Source: Sphingomonas sp. Leaf230 (GTDB lineage: Bacteria; Pseudomonadota; Alphaproteobacteria; Sphingomonadales; Sphingomonadaceae). Taken from it: a stretch of 64,000 nucleotides of DNA. Each line of letters begins with the position of its first letter. Position 1 is the first letter of the stretch. Below, piece after piece: positions 41,380-48,476 of the stretch. The position numbers and the translations under genes were made by a program. A model generated the notes under the pieces. It did no database searches. It saw only the letters and a list, made by a program, of their open reading frames with translations, and had not been told where the DNA came from. The DNA is taken from the NCBI RefSeq assembly GCF_001421745.1, contig NZ_LMKW01000008.1, positions 373,027 to 437,026 on the forward strand, in the 5' to 3' direction.

Positions 41380-43656
41380 TCACGCCTCCCGAACCTCGAC
41401 CAGAGGCACACTCGCCGCCACCCCAGCCAGAAACGTAGCCCGAGCCACGCTCAACCGATCCTCGGCAAACCGAACTGGCACATCGAACGCAAACCCCGCC
41501 GTCACCACCGCCCCAGGAGCAGGCGCCGCATCCAGCACCACCCACCCCCCAGCCTCGACGGAAAACGCCAAAGTCCCAACACCCCCCAAAGCCACCGAAA
41601 CACTGCCAGCAACCGGCCGCGTAATCCGCCGCTCCATCGCGCCGTAAGATTTCACCAAGCCAAACCGCCGCAAGACCCCATCCCCAACCCCGACCACCTC
41701 GCCGACAGCGTCGAAGTCGAAAGGATCCCGCAACCGAAACCCCCGCGCGGCCCCCATCCGCGCCCGAAAGAACGCGAGCAGCACCGCGATGTCCGTCTCG
41801 CTCCGCAACCCCGGCCCGACATCATACGACGTCCGAGCCTCCGCCCACGCCGCATTCCGAGCCTCCCGCCCCCCCGCACTCGTCAAAATCGCGGTCGAAA
41901 ATCCCGGCGCCACCTCCGCCTCGCGCCCCAGCGCCAACGGAAACAGCACGTCATCGAACGCATCCACGACCTCGTCTCCCCCAGCAGTATCGAAATGCAC
42001 GAACCCATCCCGCATCACCTGCGGCAGCGCCCAAAGGAACGTCTCCGCCACCCCCCGCGCCCGAGCTACCTCGGCAGCGGCCTCGATCAGCCCCCACTCC
42101 GCCGCCTGGTCAGGCCGCAACACGAACCCCGACAGATAATGCTGCCTCGCCACCGGATACCCCAGCCGCGCGAAAGCCACCGCCACGCCCTCGGCGGACG
42201 ACGCAGAATCCCCCGCCGTCACCCAGTCGTAATCCTCCAACTGCAGCACATCGAAGGCAGGGCTCGCCCACCCCACGGGCATGTTCGCCCGCTTGGCCTC
42301 CGGCGCCTTCGCCTCCAGCACGGTCGGCAGATACGTCAGCAGATGCGACACGCACCCCGGCGCCTCGGCTTGAGCAGCCGCCACCAACGCCGCAGTAGAC
42401 GCTGCCAGGCAAACCCCCGCCGCATCCAGCGTCGCGATCTGCGCCGGCGTCTTCGACCTGCGAATGCTCGCCATCTCGACCGGCGCAAACGCCGCCACAG
42501 CACTCGCGTCATAGAAGCAAGGCCGCCCATCCGGCATGACCCACCACCAAGGCTCGCCCACCTGGAACTTCGGCGCCAACCCCGCCGCCACCGCAATCCC
42601 CATGAACGCGCGCGCGACCGCCTGAAGATACCCCATCGCCCCGCCATGCGCCGGCGACAGCAAAGTAGACGGCGGCTCCCACCCCGTCAGCGCCGGCGCG
42701 CCATCCGCCGCCCGCTGCTTCCAGTCGTTCCAGCAATGCGAATCGAACAGCTCGTAGCTGAGCGACCAGATGACATCGAACCCAAGCGCCTTCGCCCGCG
42801 CTGCAAAATCCCGGTGCCAGGCCGCGCAAGCGACGTTCAAAACGCCCCCCGCCGCCGACACAAAGAGCCCGCCCCCAGCCCCCTCGAGCCGGAAATAATG
42901 GCTCATGCCCACATAGTGCACGATGCTCCCGCGATACCCGAGATGCAGCGCATTCCGCAGCAGCCGCGCCGGCGTCAGATTATAGCTGTCGTCATACCCG
43001 CCCGCGATCCGAACCCCATGCTCCGGCACCACCGCATCACCGATCGCCAACACCGACCCCGGCCCCTCGCAGACGAGATCGGTCCACTCGACCCACCCCT
43101 CGCGCGGCGCAGCCAGCGGAACATCGACCTCGGTATACTCCGGCGGCACCACCGACACGAACATCCGGTCGATATCCCCCGCCCACACCGGATCGCTATC
43201 CTCGGGCAGTTCAAACCCGCCAACCATCACGCCGAAATCGAGCGAGACCACCGCGTCCTCCGGCGTCCCGACCGCATAATTCCACAACCGCACATACCAG
43301 GACCGAGCCACCCCAGCCGCATCCCGCCCCTCGATCGTGAGCGTAGGCCCATTGATGGCATCCAACGCCATCACCCCCGAAGACCGCCACCGAAACCGTA
43401 GCCGACAGTCCCGAAAATCCCGAGAAGTCTCATACTTCAGCAAAGGATGATCGAACCGATCCACCGCCTCCCAGATCACTCCGGCCAGATCGTCCGCCTT
43501 ATAGAAAACCGCATCCACCCGCAGCGAAGCGGGGCCGGTTGTCACAACCGAAGCCATCATCGGCCGCGGAAAATCCACCGTCCAAAACCGAGGATCGAAC
43601 CGAGAAACAAGCCCCTCGACCTGCACACTCCGAGCAGAGCAAAGCCAATGCGCCAT
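41380..43656 (-). CDS. GTA distal-tail protein: N-terminal domain + TIM barrel + C-terminal DUF2460 (gp12 region)
   Basis: The protein has 758 residues. The last about 190 residues (from 568; FPLALGREAEVAPGFSTAIL, FRARMGAARGFRLRDPFDFD, RRITRPVAGSVSVAL) are DUF2460, which alone makes up gp12 of the Rhodobacter GTA. Residues 1-200 are a beta-rich domain (ASVVTTGPASLRVDAVFYKA). Residues 200-565 look like a glycosidase-type TIM barrel (YRGSIVHYVGMSHYF, LGFDVIWSLSYELFDSHCW, QVGEPWWWVM with Glu368, FDVLQLEDYDWV, ETFLWALPQV). The layout resembles phage 'non-contractile tail sheath' proteins. It starts with a strong AGGAGG. The cluster's gp15-like gene lacks its TIM barrel, so the domain may have moved here. 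Whether it hydrolyses glycans is unknown. Confidence 0.78.
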   Translation of the reverse strand: MAHWLCSARSVQVEGLVSRFDPRFWTVDFPRPMMASVVTTGPASLRVDAVFYKADDLAGVIWEAVDRFDHPLLKYETSRDFRDCRLRFRWRSSGVMALDAINGPTLTIEGRDAAGVARSWYVRLWNYAVGTPEDAVVSLDFGVMVGGFELPEDSDPVWAGDIDRMFVSVVPPEYTEVDVPLAAPREGWVEWTDLVCEGPGSVLAIGDAVVPEHGVRIAGGYDDSYNLTPARLLRNALHLGYRGSIVHYVGMSHYFRLEGAGGGLFVSAAGGVLNVACAAWHRDFAARAKALGFDVIWSLSYELFDSHCWNDWKQRAADGAPALTGWEPPSTLLSPAHGGAMGYLQAVARAFMGIAVAAGLAPKFQVGEPWWWVMPDGRPCFYDASAVAAFAPVEMASIRRSKTPAQIATLDAAGVCLAASTAALVAAAQAEAPGCVSHLLTYLPTVLEAKAPEAKRANMPVGWASPAFDVLQLEDYDWVTAGDSASSAEGVAVAFARLGYPVARQHYLSGFVLRPDQAAEWGLIEAAAEVARARGVAETFLWALPQVMRDGFVHFDTAGGDEVVDAFDDVLFPLALGREAEVAPGFSTAILTSAGGREARNAAWAEARTSYDVGPGLRSETDIAVLLAFFRARMGAARGFRLRDPFDFDAVGEVVGVGDGVLRRFGLVKSYGAMERRITRPVAGSVSVALGGVGTLAFSVEAGGWVVLDAAPAPGAVVTAGFAFDVPVRFAEDRLSVARATFLAGVAASVPLVEVREA

Positions 43657-43672
43657 AATATCCTCCTCTTTC

Positions 43673-43818
43673 CCTCGCCCCTCCGGGGAGAGGGAGGGGC
43701 CCGCGCGCCCTTGCGCGTGGGAGGGAGAGGGGCGTGAGGCACGGAACCCAAATCCCGACCACCCCTCACCCTCCCGTCGCCTACGGCTCCTCCTTCCCTC
43801 TCCCCGAAAGGGAGAGGG
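43673..43818. repeat. GTA-cluster hairpin repeat, copy 2
   Basis: CCCTCGCCCCTCCGGGGAGA ... TCTCCCCGAAAGGGAGAGGG with the internal GCGCGCCCTTGCGCGTGGGA segment. It lies between the tape-measure stop (43820) and the ribosome site of the TIM/DUF2460 gene. Confidence 0.85.
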
Positions 43819-43819
43819 A

Positions 43820-44368
43820 CTATTCGCTAGCCAAAGCCGCCTTCACCGCCCGCGCCACCTGCCGCCCCGACTGCGCCAACACCCCCGGCGCACTCCCCGC
43901 TGCAGCATTCACCGTAATAGCCACCCTCACCTCCCGAACCCCGCCCCCCGGCGCGCCAACCTCGACCCGCCCGCTGGAAGTAGGCACGAAAACCTCCGCC
44001 CCCCGCTCCCCCACGACATAAGCCCGCCCCGGCGACACCGGCCCGCCAGTCGCCCGCCCCGGCAACCCACCAACCAGCCCCGCCAGCGCCCCGCTCAAAC
44101 CCCCGCCACTCAACACCGACTGCACCCCAGCCTTCAAAGCCGCCGAAGCAATCGCATCCAGCGCCGACAGAGCCACCCCCTTCAGCTCCTCGAACCCCAG
44201 TTTCCCCGACCGAACGGCGCGCAACAGCCCCGCCTCAACCCGCAGCGCAGCCCGCTCCGCCCCAGCGCCGAGCACACCCTCCAACTCCCCCCGCATCGCC
44301 TCGACATCACGCGAGAACCCGGTCGTATCCGCCCGCACGCTCACCAGAGCCGCATCAAGATCATCCAT
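43820..44368 (-). CDS. GTA tape-measure protein (gp11-like, short)
   Basis: The 182-residue protein starts MDDLDAALVSVRADTTGFSR, followed by a helical region (FEELKGVALSALDAIASAAL). A Gly-rich segment comes next (GLSGALAGLVGGLPGRATGG), and then PGRAYVVGERGAEVFVPTSS, the usual ending of gp11/lambda-tape-measure-like proteins in GTAs. Length of the tape measure sets tail length; this one is similar to or shorter than the Rhodobacter form (about 220), suggesting a short tail. It overlaps the upstream small gene by 8 nt. Confidence 0.82.
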   Translation of the reverse strand: MDDLDAALVSVRADTTGFSRDVEAMRGELEGVLGAGAERAALRVEAGLLRAVRSGKLGFEELKGVALSALDAIASAALKAGVQSVLSGGGLSGALAGLVGGLPGRATGGPVSPGRAYVVGERGAEVFVPTSSGRVEVGAPGGGVREVRVAITVNAAAGSAPGVLAQSGRQVARAVKAALASE

Positions 44369-44552
44369 CAGGAAAAGCCCCCCTCAACCGCGCGATCGTC
44401 GAAGCATCCGGCGGCGTTTGCACGTCCCCCACCAAAGCCCCCACGACCCCCGCCAATTCCGCCGGCGTAGCCCGCCAGAACACCTCCGGCGCCCACCCCA
44501 GCACTGCGCCAGCAAAGCCAGCCAACCGCGCCGCATTCTCGGAAAACGTCAC
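44361..44552 (-). CDS. Small GTA tail-assembly protein (gp10.1-like, DUF2376-type)
   Basis: The protein has 63 residues from GTG 44552 (VTFSENAARLAGFAGAVLGW). The 'WAPEVFWRATPAELAGVV' segment is the mark of the small phage tail-assembly chaperone found between gp10 and gp11 in GTAs. The GTG overlaps the stop of gp10 (GTGA), so it may be produced by coupling. It overlaps the tape-measure gene by 8 nt. It is too short to be found by many gene callers. Confidence 0.78.
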   Translation of the reverse strand: MTFSENAARLAGFAGAVLGWAPEVFWRATPAELAGVVGALVGDVQTPPDASTIARLRGAFPDG

Positions 44553-44863
44553 TTCCCCGCCAGGATCTGCCGCAACAGCCCCCGCAAAACCGGCGTCACC
44601 GCCGCCAGCCCCGCCTCGACCACAGCCTCCCCCAACCGCTCCCGAGTAACCCCCTCGGGACACTCGCGCAGACAATGCCAGAACAGCCCCACCATCTCCC
44701 CGATCCCAAGCTTCCCCTCCGCCGCGCGCTCCACCAGCGCAAACAAAGGCCCCAACTCCCCCTCGGCCGCCACAAGCGCAGCAAAGCTAGGCCGAAGCAC
44801 AAGCACCTCTCCCCCAACCCGAAGAGACTCCTCCCCCCGAACCGAATTCGCCAAATCACCCAT
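44549..44863 (-). CDS. GTA gp10-like tail-assembly chaperone
   Basis: The 104-residue protein starts MGDLANSVRGEESLRVGGEV; the next segment LVLRPSFAALVAAEGELGPL is the mark of the GTA_gp10 family (phage tail-assembly chaperone). A frame is open further upstream into the repeat, but ATG 44863 is the first sensible start. GGAGACA lies 5-10 nt upstream. Chaperones of this type coat the tape measure during tail assembly. It is coupled to the following 63-residue gene through a GTGA overlap. Confidence 0.82.
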   Translation of the reverse strand: MGDLANSVRGEESLRVGGEVLVLRPSFAALVAAEGELGPLFALVERAAEGKLGIGEMVGLFWHCLRECPEGVTRERLGEAVVEAGLAAVTPVLRGLLRQILAGK

Positions 44864-44883
44864 AAGATGTCTCCAAAAAGAGA

Positions 44884-45031
44884 ACCCTCGCCCCTCCGGG
44901 GAGAGGGAGGGGCCCGCGCGCGCTTGCGCGTGGGAGGGAGAGGGGAGTGAGGCACGGAACCCCCGCCCCAAAACCCCTCACCCTCCCGTCGCCAAGCGGC
45001 TCCTCCTTCCCTCTCCCCAACGGGGCGAGGG
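44884..45031. repeat. GTA-cluster hairpin repeat, copy 3
   Basis: CCCTCGCCCCTCCGGGGAGA ... CCTCTCCCCAACGGGGCGAG, with internal CCCGCGCGCGCTTGCGCGTG. It separates the tail-tube gene (stop 45035) from gp10. Confidence 0.85.
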
Positions 45032-45034
45032 AGA

Positions 45035-45442
45035 TTAACCCACAACAACAGCCCCGGAACTCTCCAGGCTAAGCGTGTAAGACCGCTCCCCATTGAAATC
45101 CCCGGCGTAATCCAGCCGAGACACCAGGAACTTCCCCGTCATCGTATCCCCGCCTTCGAACGCCAGCCGATAATCATCCAGCACCCCGGTCAGCGCACTA
45201 GCCTTCACCCGCAACTCGGCCACCGACCCGGTAAAAACCCCCGCCCCCGAAACCGACACGCTCCGAACCCCAGCCCCCGACAGCAACTGCCGCCACCCCC
45301 CGGAATCCTTGGTGGTCACCACGATAGCCTCCCCATTCACCGACATCTGCGTCGTCCGCAGCCCGGCCACCGTCGCGTAGACCACCGGCACCGCCCCGTT
45401 CCCCACCTTCAGCAGGAACGCACTCCCCTTCTCCACCGCCAT
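45035..45442 (-). CDS. GTA major tail (tube) protein (gp9-like)
   Basis: The 135-residue protein starts MAVEKGSAFLLKVGNGAVPV and continues TVAGLRTTQMSVNGEAIVVT, then FLVSRLDYAGDFNGERSYTL and LSLESSGAVVV. This is the TP901-1-like major tail protein (TIGR02126) that stacks into the tail tube. ATG 45442 is preceded by a GGGAGA stretch. The open frame extends further upstream into the DUF3168 gene. Length fits the family (about 137). Confidence 0.88.
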   Translation of the reverse strand: MAVEKGSAFLLKVGNGAVPVVYATVAGLRTTQMSVNGEAIVVTTKDSGGWRQLLSGAGVRSVSVSGAGVFTGSVAELRVKASALTGVLDDYRLAFEGGDTMTGKFLVSRLDYAGDFNGERSYTLSLESSGAVVVG

Positions 45443-45453
45443 GCCTGTCTCCC

Positions 45454-45837
45454 TCAACTCTCGCGGTACATCCGCACCAGAAACTCCGACGTCCCGCGCC
45501 ACCGATCCCCGACCCGCAGCACCCGAGACCGAACCAGTGCCAAGCGAACAACCCGCCACCCCTCACCAAGGTCAGGGGCGAGTAACTCCAACCCCTCCTC
45601 CGCAGCAGCCAGCAACGAACGCACCCGAACCGGCCGCTCCCCACCATCGAACAGCGTCAGCAGAACGCGCCCCTCCCGCCCAACCCAGGTCTTCGTGCTC
45701 CAGTCCGACAACACCGGCTCATCGACCACCGCATAAGGCAGCCCTCCACGAACCGGCGGCGCATCGAAGACGCTCACGTCCAGCACCGCATTCAGCCGTG
45801 CGACGATCGCCGCCTGCAAAACCACCCGAGCACTCAC
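45454..45837 (-). CDS. GTA DUF3168 tail-terminator protein (gp8-like)
   Basis: The 127-residue protein starts at GTG 45837 (MSARVVLQAAIVARLNAVL). The VSVFDAPPVRGGLPYAVVDE, WSTKTWVGREGRVLLTLFD and VRMYRES segments fit DUF3168, which terminates the tail tube at the head interface. GTG overlaps the stop of the adaptor gene (GTGA). No gp7 stopper gene lies between these two genes. Confidence 0.82.
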   Translation of the reverse strand: MSARVVLQAAIVARLNAVLDVSVFDAPPVRGGLPYAVVDEPVLSDWSTKTWVGREGRVLLTLFDGGERPVRVRSLLAAAEEGLELLAPDLGEGWRVVRLALVRSRVLRVGDRWRGTSEFLVRMYRES

Positions 45838-46382
45838 GAATGCACCGCGAGACCAAGCCGCATCCGCCGATAAGGCCGCCACAAAGCCGCCACCGCAGCC
45901 GGCGGCGCCACATCGCTTTCCCGGTGATCAAAGAGGTGCGCGACCAGCATCGCCACCCCCTGCGCGATCGGCGCCGGCACCGCCTCGAAACTCAAGGCCA
46001 GCCCCGCCGAATACGCCACAGCCACGCGCCCAGCAGACCCCGCAGCCAGGACGCGAACCCAACCAACCCCATCCGCATCGATATCGACCGCATACGCTCC
46101 GACCGCCAACACGAACGGAGCTCCCTCCACCGGCAACCCAGTAACCCCCGCGATCACGGTAACCGGCGCGACCATCAGCCGCCGCCACCCCGCCGCACTG
46201 GTCACCACATCCTCGAACGGCCGCCCGATCACCGCCGCCCCCAGGAAAGCCTCCCCCAGCAGCAGCGCGGTCTGCGCCAACCGCGAGAGCACGACGTCCT
46301 CCCCACTCTCCACCCGCAACAAAGCCCTAGCCGCGACGACCACCTCAGCGATCACCCCGGCAGAAATCGCCGACCCCGTCAT
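45834..46382 (-). CDS. GTA head-tail adaptor (gp6-like)
   Basis: The 182-residue protein (LRVESGEDVVLSRLAQTALL, GRPFEDVVTSAAGWRRLMVA, PIAQGVAMLVAHLFDHRE, LWRPYRRMRL) matches the phage gp6/phiE125 gp8 head-tail connector family (TIGR02215). It attaches below the portal. The final PYRRMRL is typical. The stop overlaps the next gene (GTGA). The upstream gap to the capsid gene is filled with repeat copy 4. Confidence 0.85.
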   Translation of the reverse strand: MTGSAISAGVIAEVVVAARALLRVESGEDVVLSRLAQTALLLGEAFLGAAVIGRPFEDVVTSAAGWRRLMVAPVTVIAGVTGLPVEGAPFVLAVGAYAVDIDADGVGWVRVLAAGSAGRVAVAYSAGLALSFEAVPAPIAQGVAMLVAHLFDHRESDVAPPAAVAALWRPYRRMRLGLAVHS

Positions 46383-46401
46383 AACGATGTCTCCAAAACT
46401 T

Positions 46402-46547
46402 CCCTCGCCCCTCCGGGGAGAGGGAGGGGCCCGCGCGCCCTTGCGCGTGGGAGGGAGAGGGGAGTGAGGCTAAGGACGTGAATCCCAACCGCCCCTCACC
46501 CTCCCGTCGCAAGTGCTCCTCCTTCCCTCTCCCGCAGGGGAGAGGGG
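46402..46547. repeat. GTA-cluster hairpin repeat, copy 4
   Basis: CCCTCGCCCCTCCGGGGAGA ... CCCTCTCCCGCAGGGGAGAG, with internal CCCGCGCGCCCTTGCGCGTG. It separates the capsid gene (stop 46555) from the adaptor gene. Confidence 0.85.
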
Positions 46548-46554
46548 GCACCAC

Positions 46555-47556
46555 TCAAGCCACCGAGAACTTCATCAGCTTGATAGCCTCGGAATTCGTC
46601 ACGCACCCACCGACCCGCTTGGTCGCGTAGAAGCTCACGAAAGGCTTGTTCGAATACGGATCACGCAGGATCCCCGTCTCCGTCCGCTCCGCGATGATGT
46701 ACCCCGCGCGGAAGTTCCCGAACGCGATCGCCAGCGCATTCGCCGCGATATCCGGCATGTCCTCGGCCTCCACCACCGGATACCCCAGCAGCGTAGCCGG
46801 CACCCCAGCCGCCAGCGAAGGCGCCCAGACGAATGCCCCATCCGTCGTCTTGAACTTCCGGATCCGCGCCAGAGTCGCCGCATTCATGACAAAGCTGGCC
46901 CCCTGCCGATAAGGCCCGCGCAAAGACTGAACCAGATCGATCAACCGCTCCTGCGGGTTCGCCGAAAAGTCCCCCGCCGTACCGCTCGCCAGATACTGCA
47001 AGGTCCCGAAAGCCCGAACCCCATCCGCGGTCGCCGCGGTAGCCGAAGTCAAAAACCCCTTCGGCCGCGACACACCGGAACCCGACACGAAAGCCGCCCC
47101 CTCGGCCTTAGCAAACTCCATCGCGATCTCGCCCGCCAGCCACTCCTCGACATCGAACGCCGCGTCATCGAGCATCGCCTGGCTAGCCGAGGGGTTCGCA
47201 TACAGCTCCCCCGTAGGCGGCGCGATCTCGACGAACACCGGCGACGCCGTCTCCGGCCGAGCCGCATTCTCCGCCGCCCACCCCGAAGGCGTACCCCCGG
47301 TCGTAACCAGCTTGCGATACCCCGCCGATCCCACCTTCACGACATTGGCGATCGACCGGATCGGCGACACCGCCTTCAGCAAAGTATCGATCTGAGCATC
47401 GATCTCCCGCGGCACCGCAAACCCGCCGGCATCGCCGGTTACCCCGGTAAAAGCCTTCATCTCCAGCGTGGCGCCAGTCCGAACGAACCCCGCAAACGCC
47501 GCATTCTGCGCCAAGGGGGAAGCCCCCGCCAAAACCGGCCGGTCAACAACACTCAT
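46555..47556 (-). CDS. GTA major capsid protein (HK97 fold, gp5-like), without N-terminal scaffold
   Basis: The 333-residue protein has the HK97 capsid domain: FAVPREIDAQIDTLLKAVSP, KLVTTGGTPSGWAAENAARP, VEIAPPTGELYANPSASQAM, GEIAMEFAKAEGAAFVSGSG, QGASFVMNAATLARIRKFKT, PATLLGYPVVEAEDMPDIAA and FGNFRAGYIIAERTETGIL. The Rhodobacter gp5 has about 90 residues of coiled-coil scaffold (delta domain) before this point, removed by the protease; here the protein starts at the mature end. ATG 47556 is preferred because GAGGAG lies 6 nt before it (ATG 47562 abuts the site). A half repeat fills the gap to the protease gene. Confidence 0.9.
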   Translation of the reverse strand: MSVVDRPVLAGASPLAQNAAFAGFVRTGATLEMKAFTGVTGDAGGFAVPREIDAQIDTLLKAVSPIRSIANVVKVGSAGYRKLVTTGGTPSGWAAENAARPETASPVFVEIAPPTGELYANPSASQAMLDDAAFDVEEWLAGEIAMEFAKAEGAAFVSGSGVSRPKGFLTSATAATADGVRAFGTLQYLASGTAGDFSANPQERLIDLVQSLRGPYRQGASFVMNAATLARIRKFKTTDGAFVWAPSLAAGVPATLLGYPVVEAEDMPDIAANALAIAFGNFRAGYIIAERTETGILRDPYSNKPFVSFYATKRVGGCVTNSEAIKLMKFSVA

Positions 47557-47621
47557 GTCCATCTCCTCGCATGAAACGAAAAAAGGCGCCCCGCAGGACG
47601 CCTCATGAAACTTCACAAATT

Positions 47622-47705
47622 CCCTCGCCCCTACGGGGAGAGGGAGGGGCCCGCGCGCTATTGCGCGTGGGAGGGAGAGGGGAGTGAGGCTAGGAACACC
47701 CGCGC
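47622..47705. repeat. GTA-cluster hairpin repeat, copy 5 (half unit)
   Basis: It has the left half of the repeat (CCCTCGCCCCTACGGGGAGA ... GCGCGCTATTGCGCGTGGGA ... GTGAGGCTAGGAACA), but the right half is replaced by another palindrome at 47711-47790 (TTCTCCTGCGAACACAGGAG ... TCCTGCGTCCGCAGGAA). It lies between the capsid start and the protease stop, where the scaffold-coding region might have been. Confidence 0.75.
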
Positions 47706-47710
47706 CAATC

Positions 47711-47790
47711 ACCGTTCTCCTGCGAACACAGGAGCCCAGGGTCACACGCGTCTCACCCCTCGACCCTGGATTCCTGCGTCCGCAGGAAAA
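47711..47790. repeat. Second palindrome next to the half unit
   Basis: TTCTCCTGCGAACACAGGAG followed by CCCAGGGTCACACGCG is mirrored by CCCTGGATTCCTGCG ... CAGGAAAACG. It is unlike the other GTA repeats, so an unrelated repeat replaced the right half of copy 5. Confidence 0.6.
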
Positions 47791-47793
47791 CGA

Positions 47794-48171
47794 TCACACC
47801 ACGATGCCCACCACCTCAACCCGAGCCAAAACCTGCATCGGCACAGCCACCAGACTGACCTCCACCAGCTCGACCGACAGCAACTCCCGCCGAACCCCCT
47901 GCCGCACGGACGTCGCCCGATACCCAACCGACAACCCAGCCACCGCCCCAGCCCGCACCAGCCGAGCCAGCTCCGGATCCGAAACCACCCCCTCGACCCG
48001 CAACCCCCGCGCATCCTCCCGAACCGAGGCCAGCAAACCAACCGCCCCGCCCCGATGCTGCCACAACAAAGGCACCACCCCAGCCCCAGCAAAAGCCCCC
48101 CGCCGAACCACATCCCCAGCCCGATCGACAACATCGAACACCGCCGCATACCCGGCAAACGCCACACTCAC
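47794..48171 (-). CDS. GTA prohead protease (gp4-like, HK97 S78 family)
   Basis: About 125 residues from GTG 48171 (SVAFAGYAAVFDVVDRAGDV). The protease His lies in WQHRGGAVG and Ser in GLSVGYRAT; VELVEVSLVAVPMQ is the usual C-terminal strand. It is smaller than the Rhodobacter enzyme (about 180), but keeps both catalytic residues. Its normal role is to cut the capsid scaffold. GTG 48171 overlaps the stop of the small membrane-protein gene (GTGA); GTG 48180 would add three residues. The capsid here lacks a scaffold, so the protease's substrate is unclear. Confidence 0.82.
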   Translation of the reverse strand: MSVAFAGYAAVFDVVDRAGDVVRRGAFAGAGVVPLLWQHRGGAVGLLASVREDARGLRVEGVVSDPELARLVRAGAVAGLSVGYRATSVRQGVRRELLSVELVEVSLVAVPMQVLARVEVVGIVV

Positions 48172-48476
48172 TTCAACCACGCAGCAAACCCCAGCTTAAC
48201 CGCCAGCCCAGCCAGCATCAGCGCCATCGCCAGCCGAGCGATCCACCCCACCACAGCCTTCCACACCGACCGCTTCGCATCCCGCCACGCCGCCAGCAGC
48301 TCGCGCAATTCCGCCACATCCTCCCGAGCCCGCTCGTCGCTCAACGCCACCCGCGCCAAAGCCCGAGCCGCCCCCAATTCCCCCGCCTCCTCCACGATCG
48401 CCCGCAGCGTCACCAGGTCGACACCCCGCTCAGCCCCCTGCCGCATCAACTGCGCCAAAACCGCCCCATCCATCAC
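48168..48476 (-). CDS. Small GTA-cluster membrane protein (DUF6127-like)
   Basis: The 102-residue protein has a helical N-terminus (LAQLMRQGAERGVDLVTLRA) and a charged stretch (SDERAREDVAELRELLAAWR). A single C-terminal membrane segment follows (WIARLAMALMLAGLAVKLGF). It lies between portal and protease, as gp3.5-like small genes do in other GTAs. The sequence resembles the DUF6127 family of small sphingomonad proteins. It overlaps the portal gene by 4 nt (ATGA). Function is unknown. Confidence 0.72.
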   Translation of the reverse strand: MMDGAVLAQLMRQGAERGVDLVTLRAIVEEAGELGAARALARVALSDERAREDVAELRELLAAWRDAKRSVWKAVVGWIARLAMALMLAGLAVKLGFAAWLK

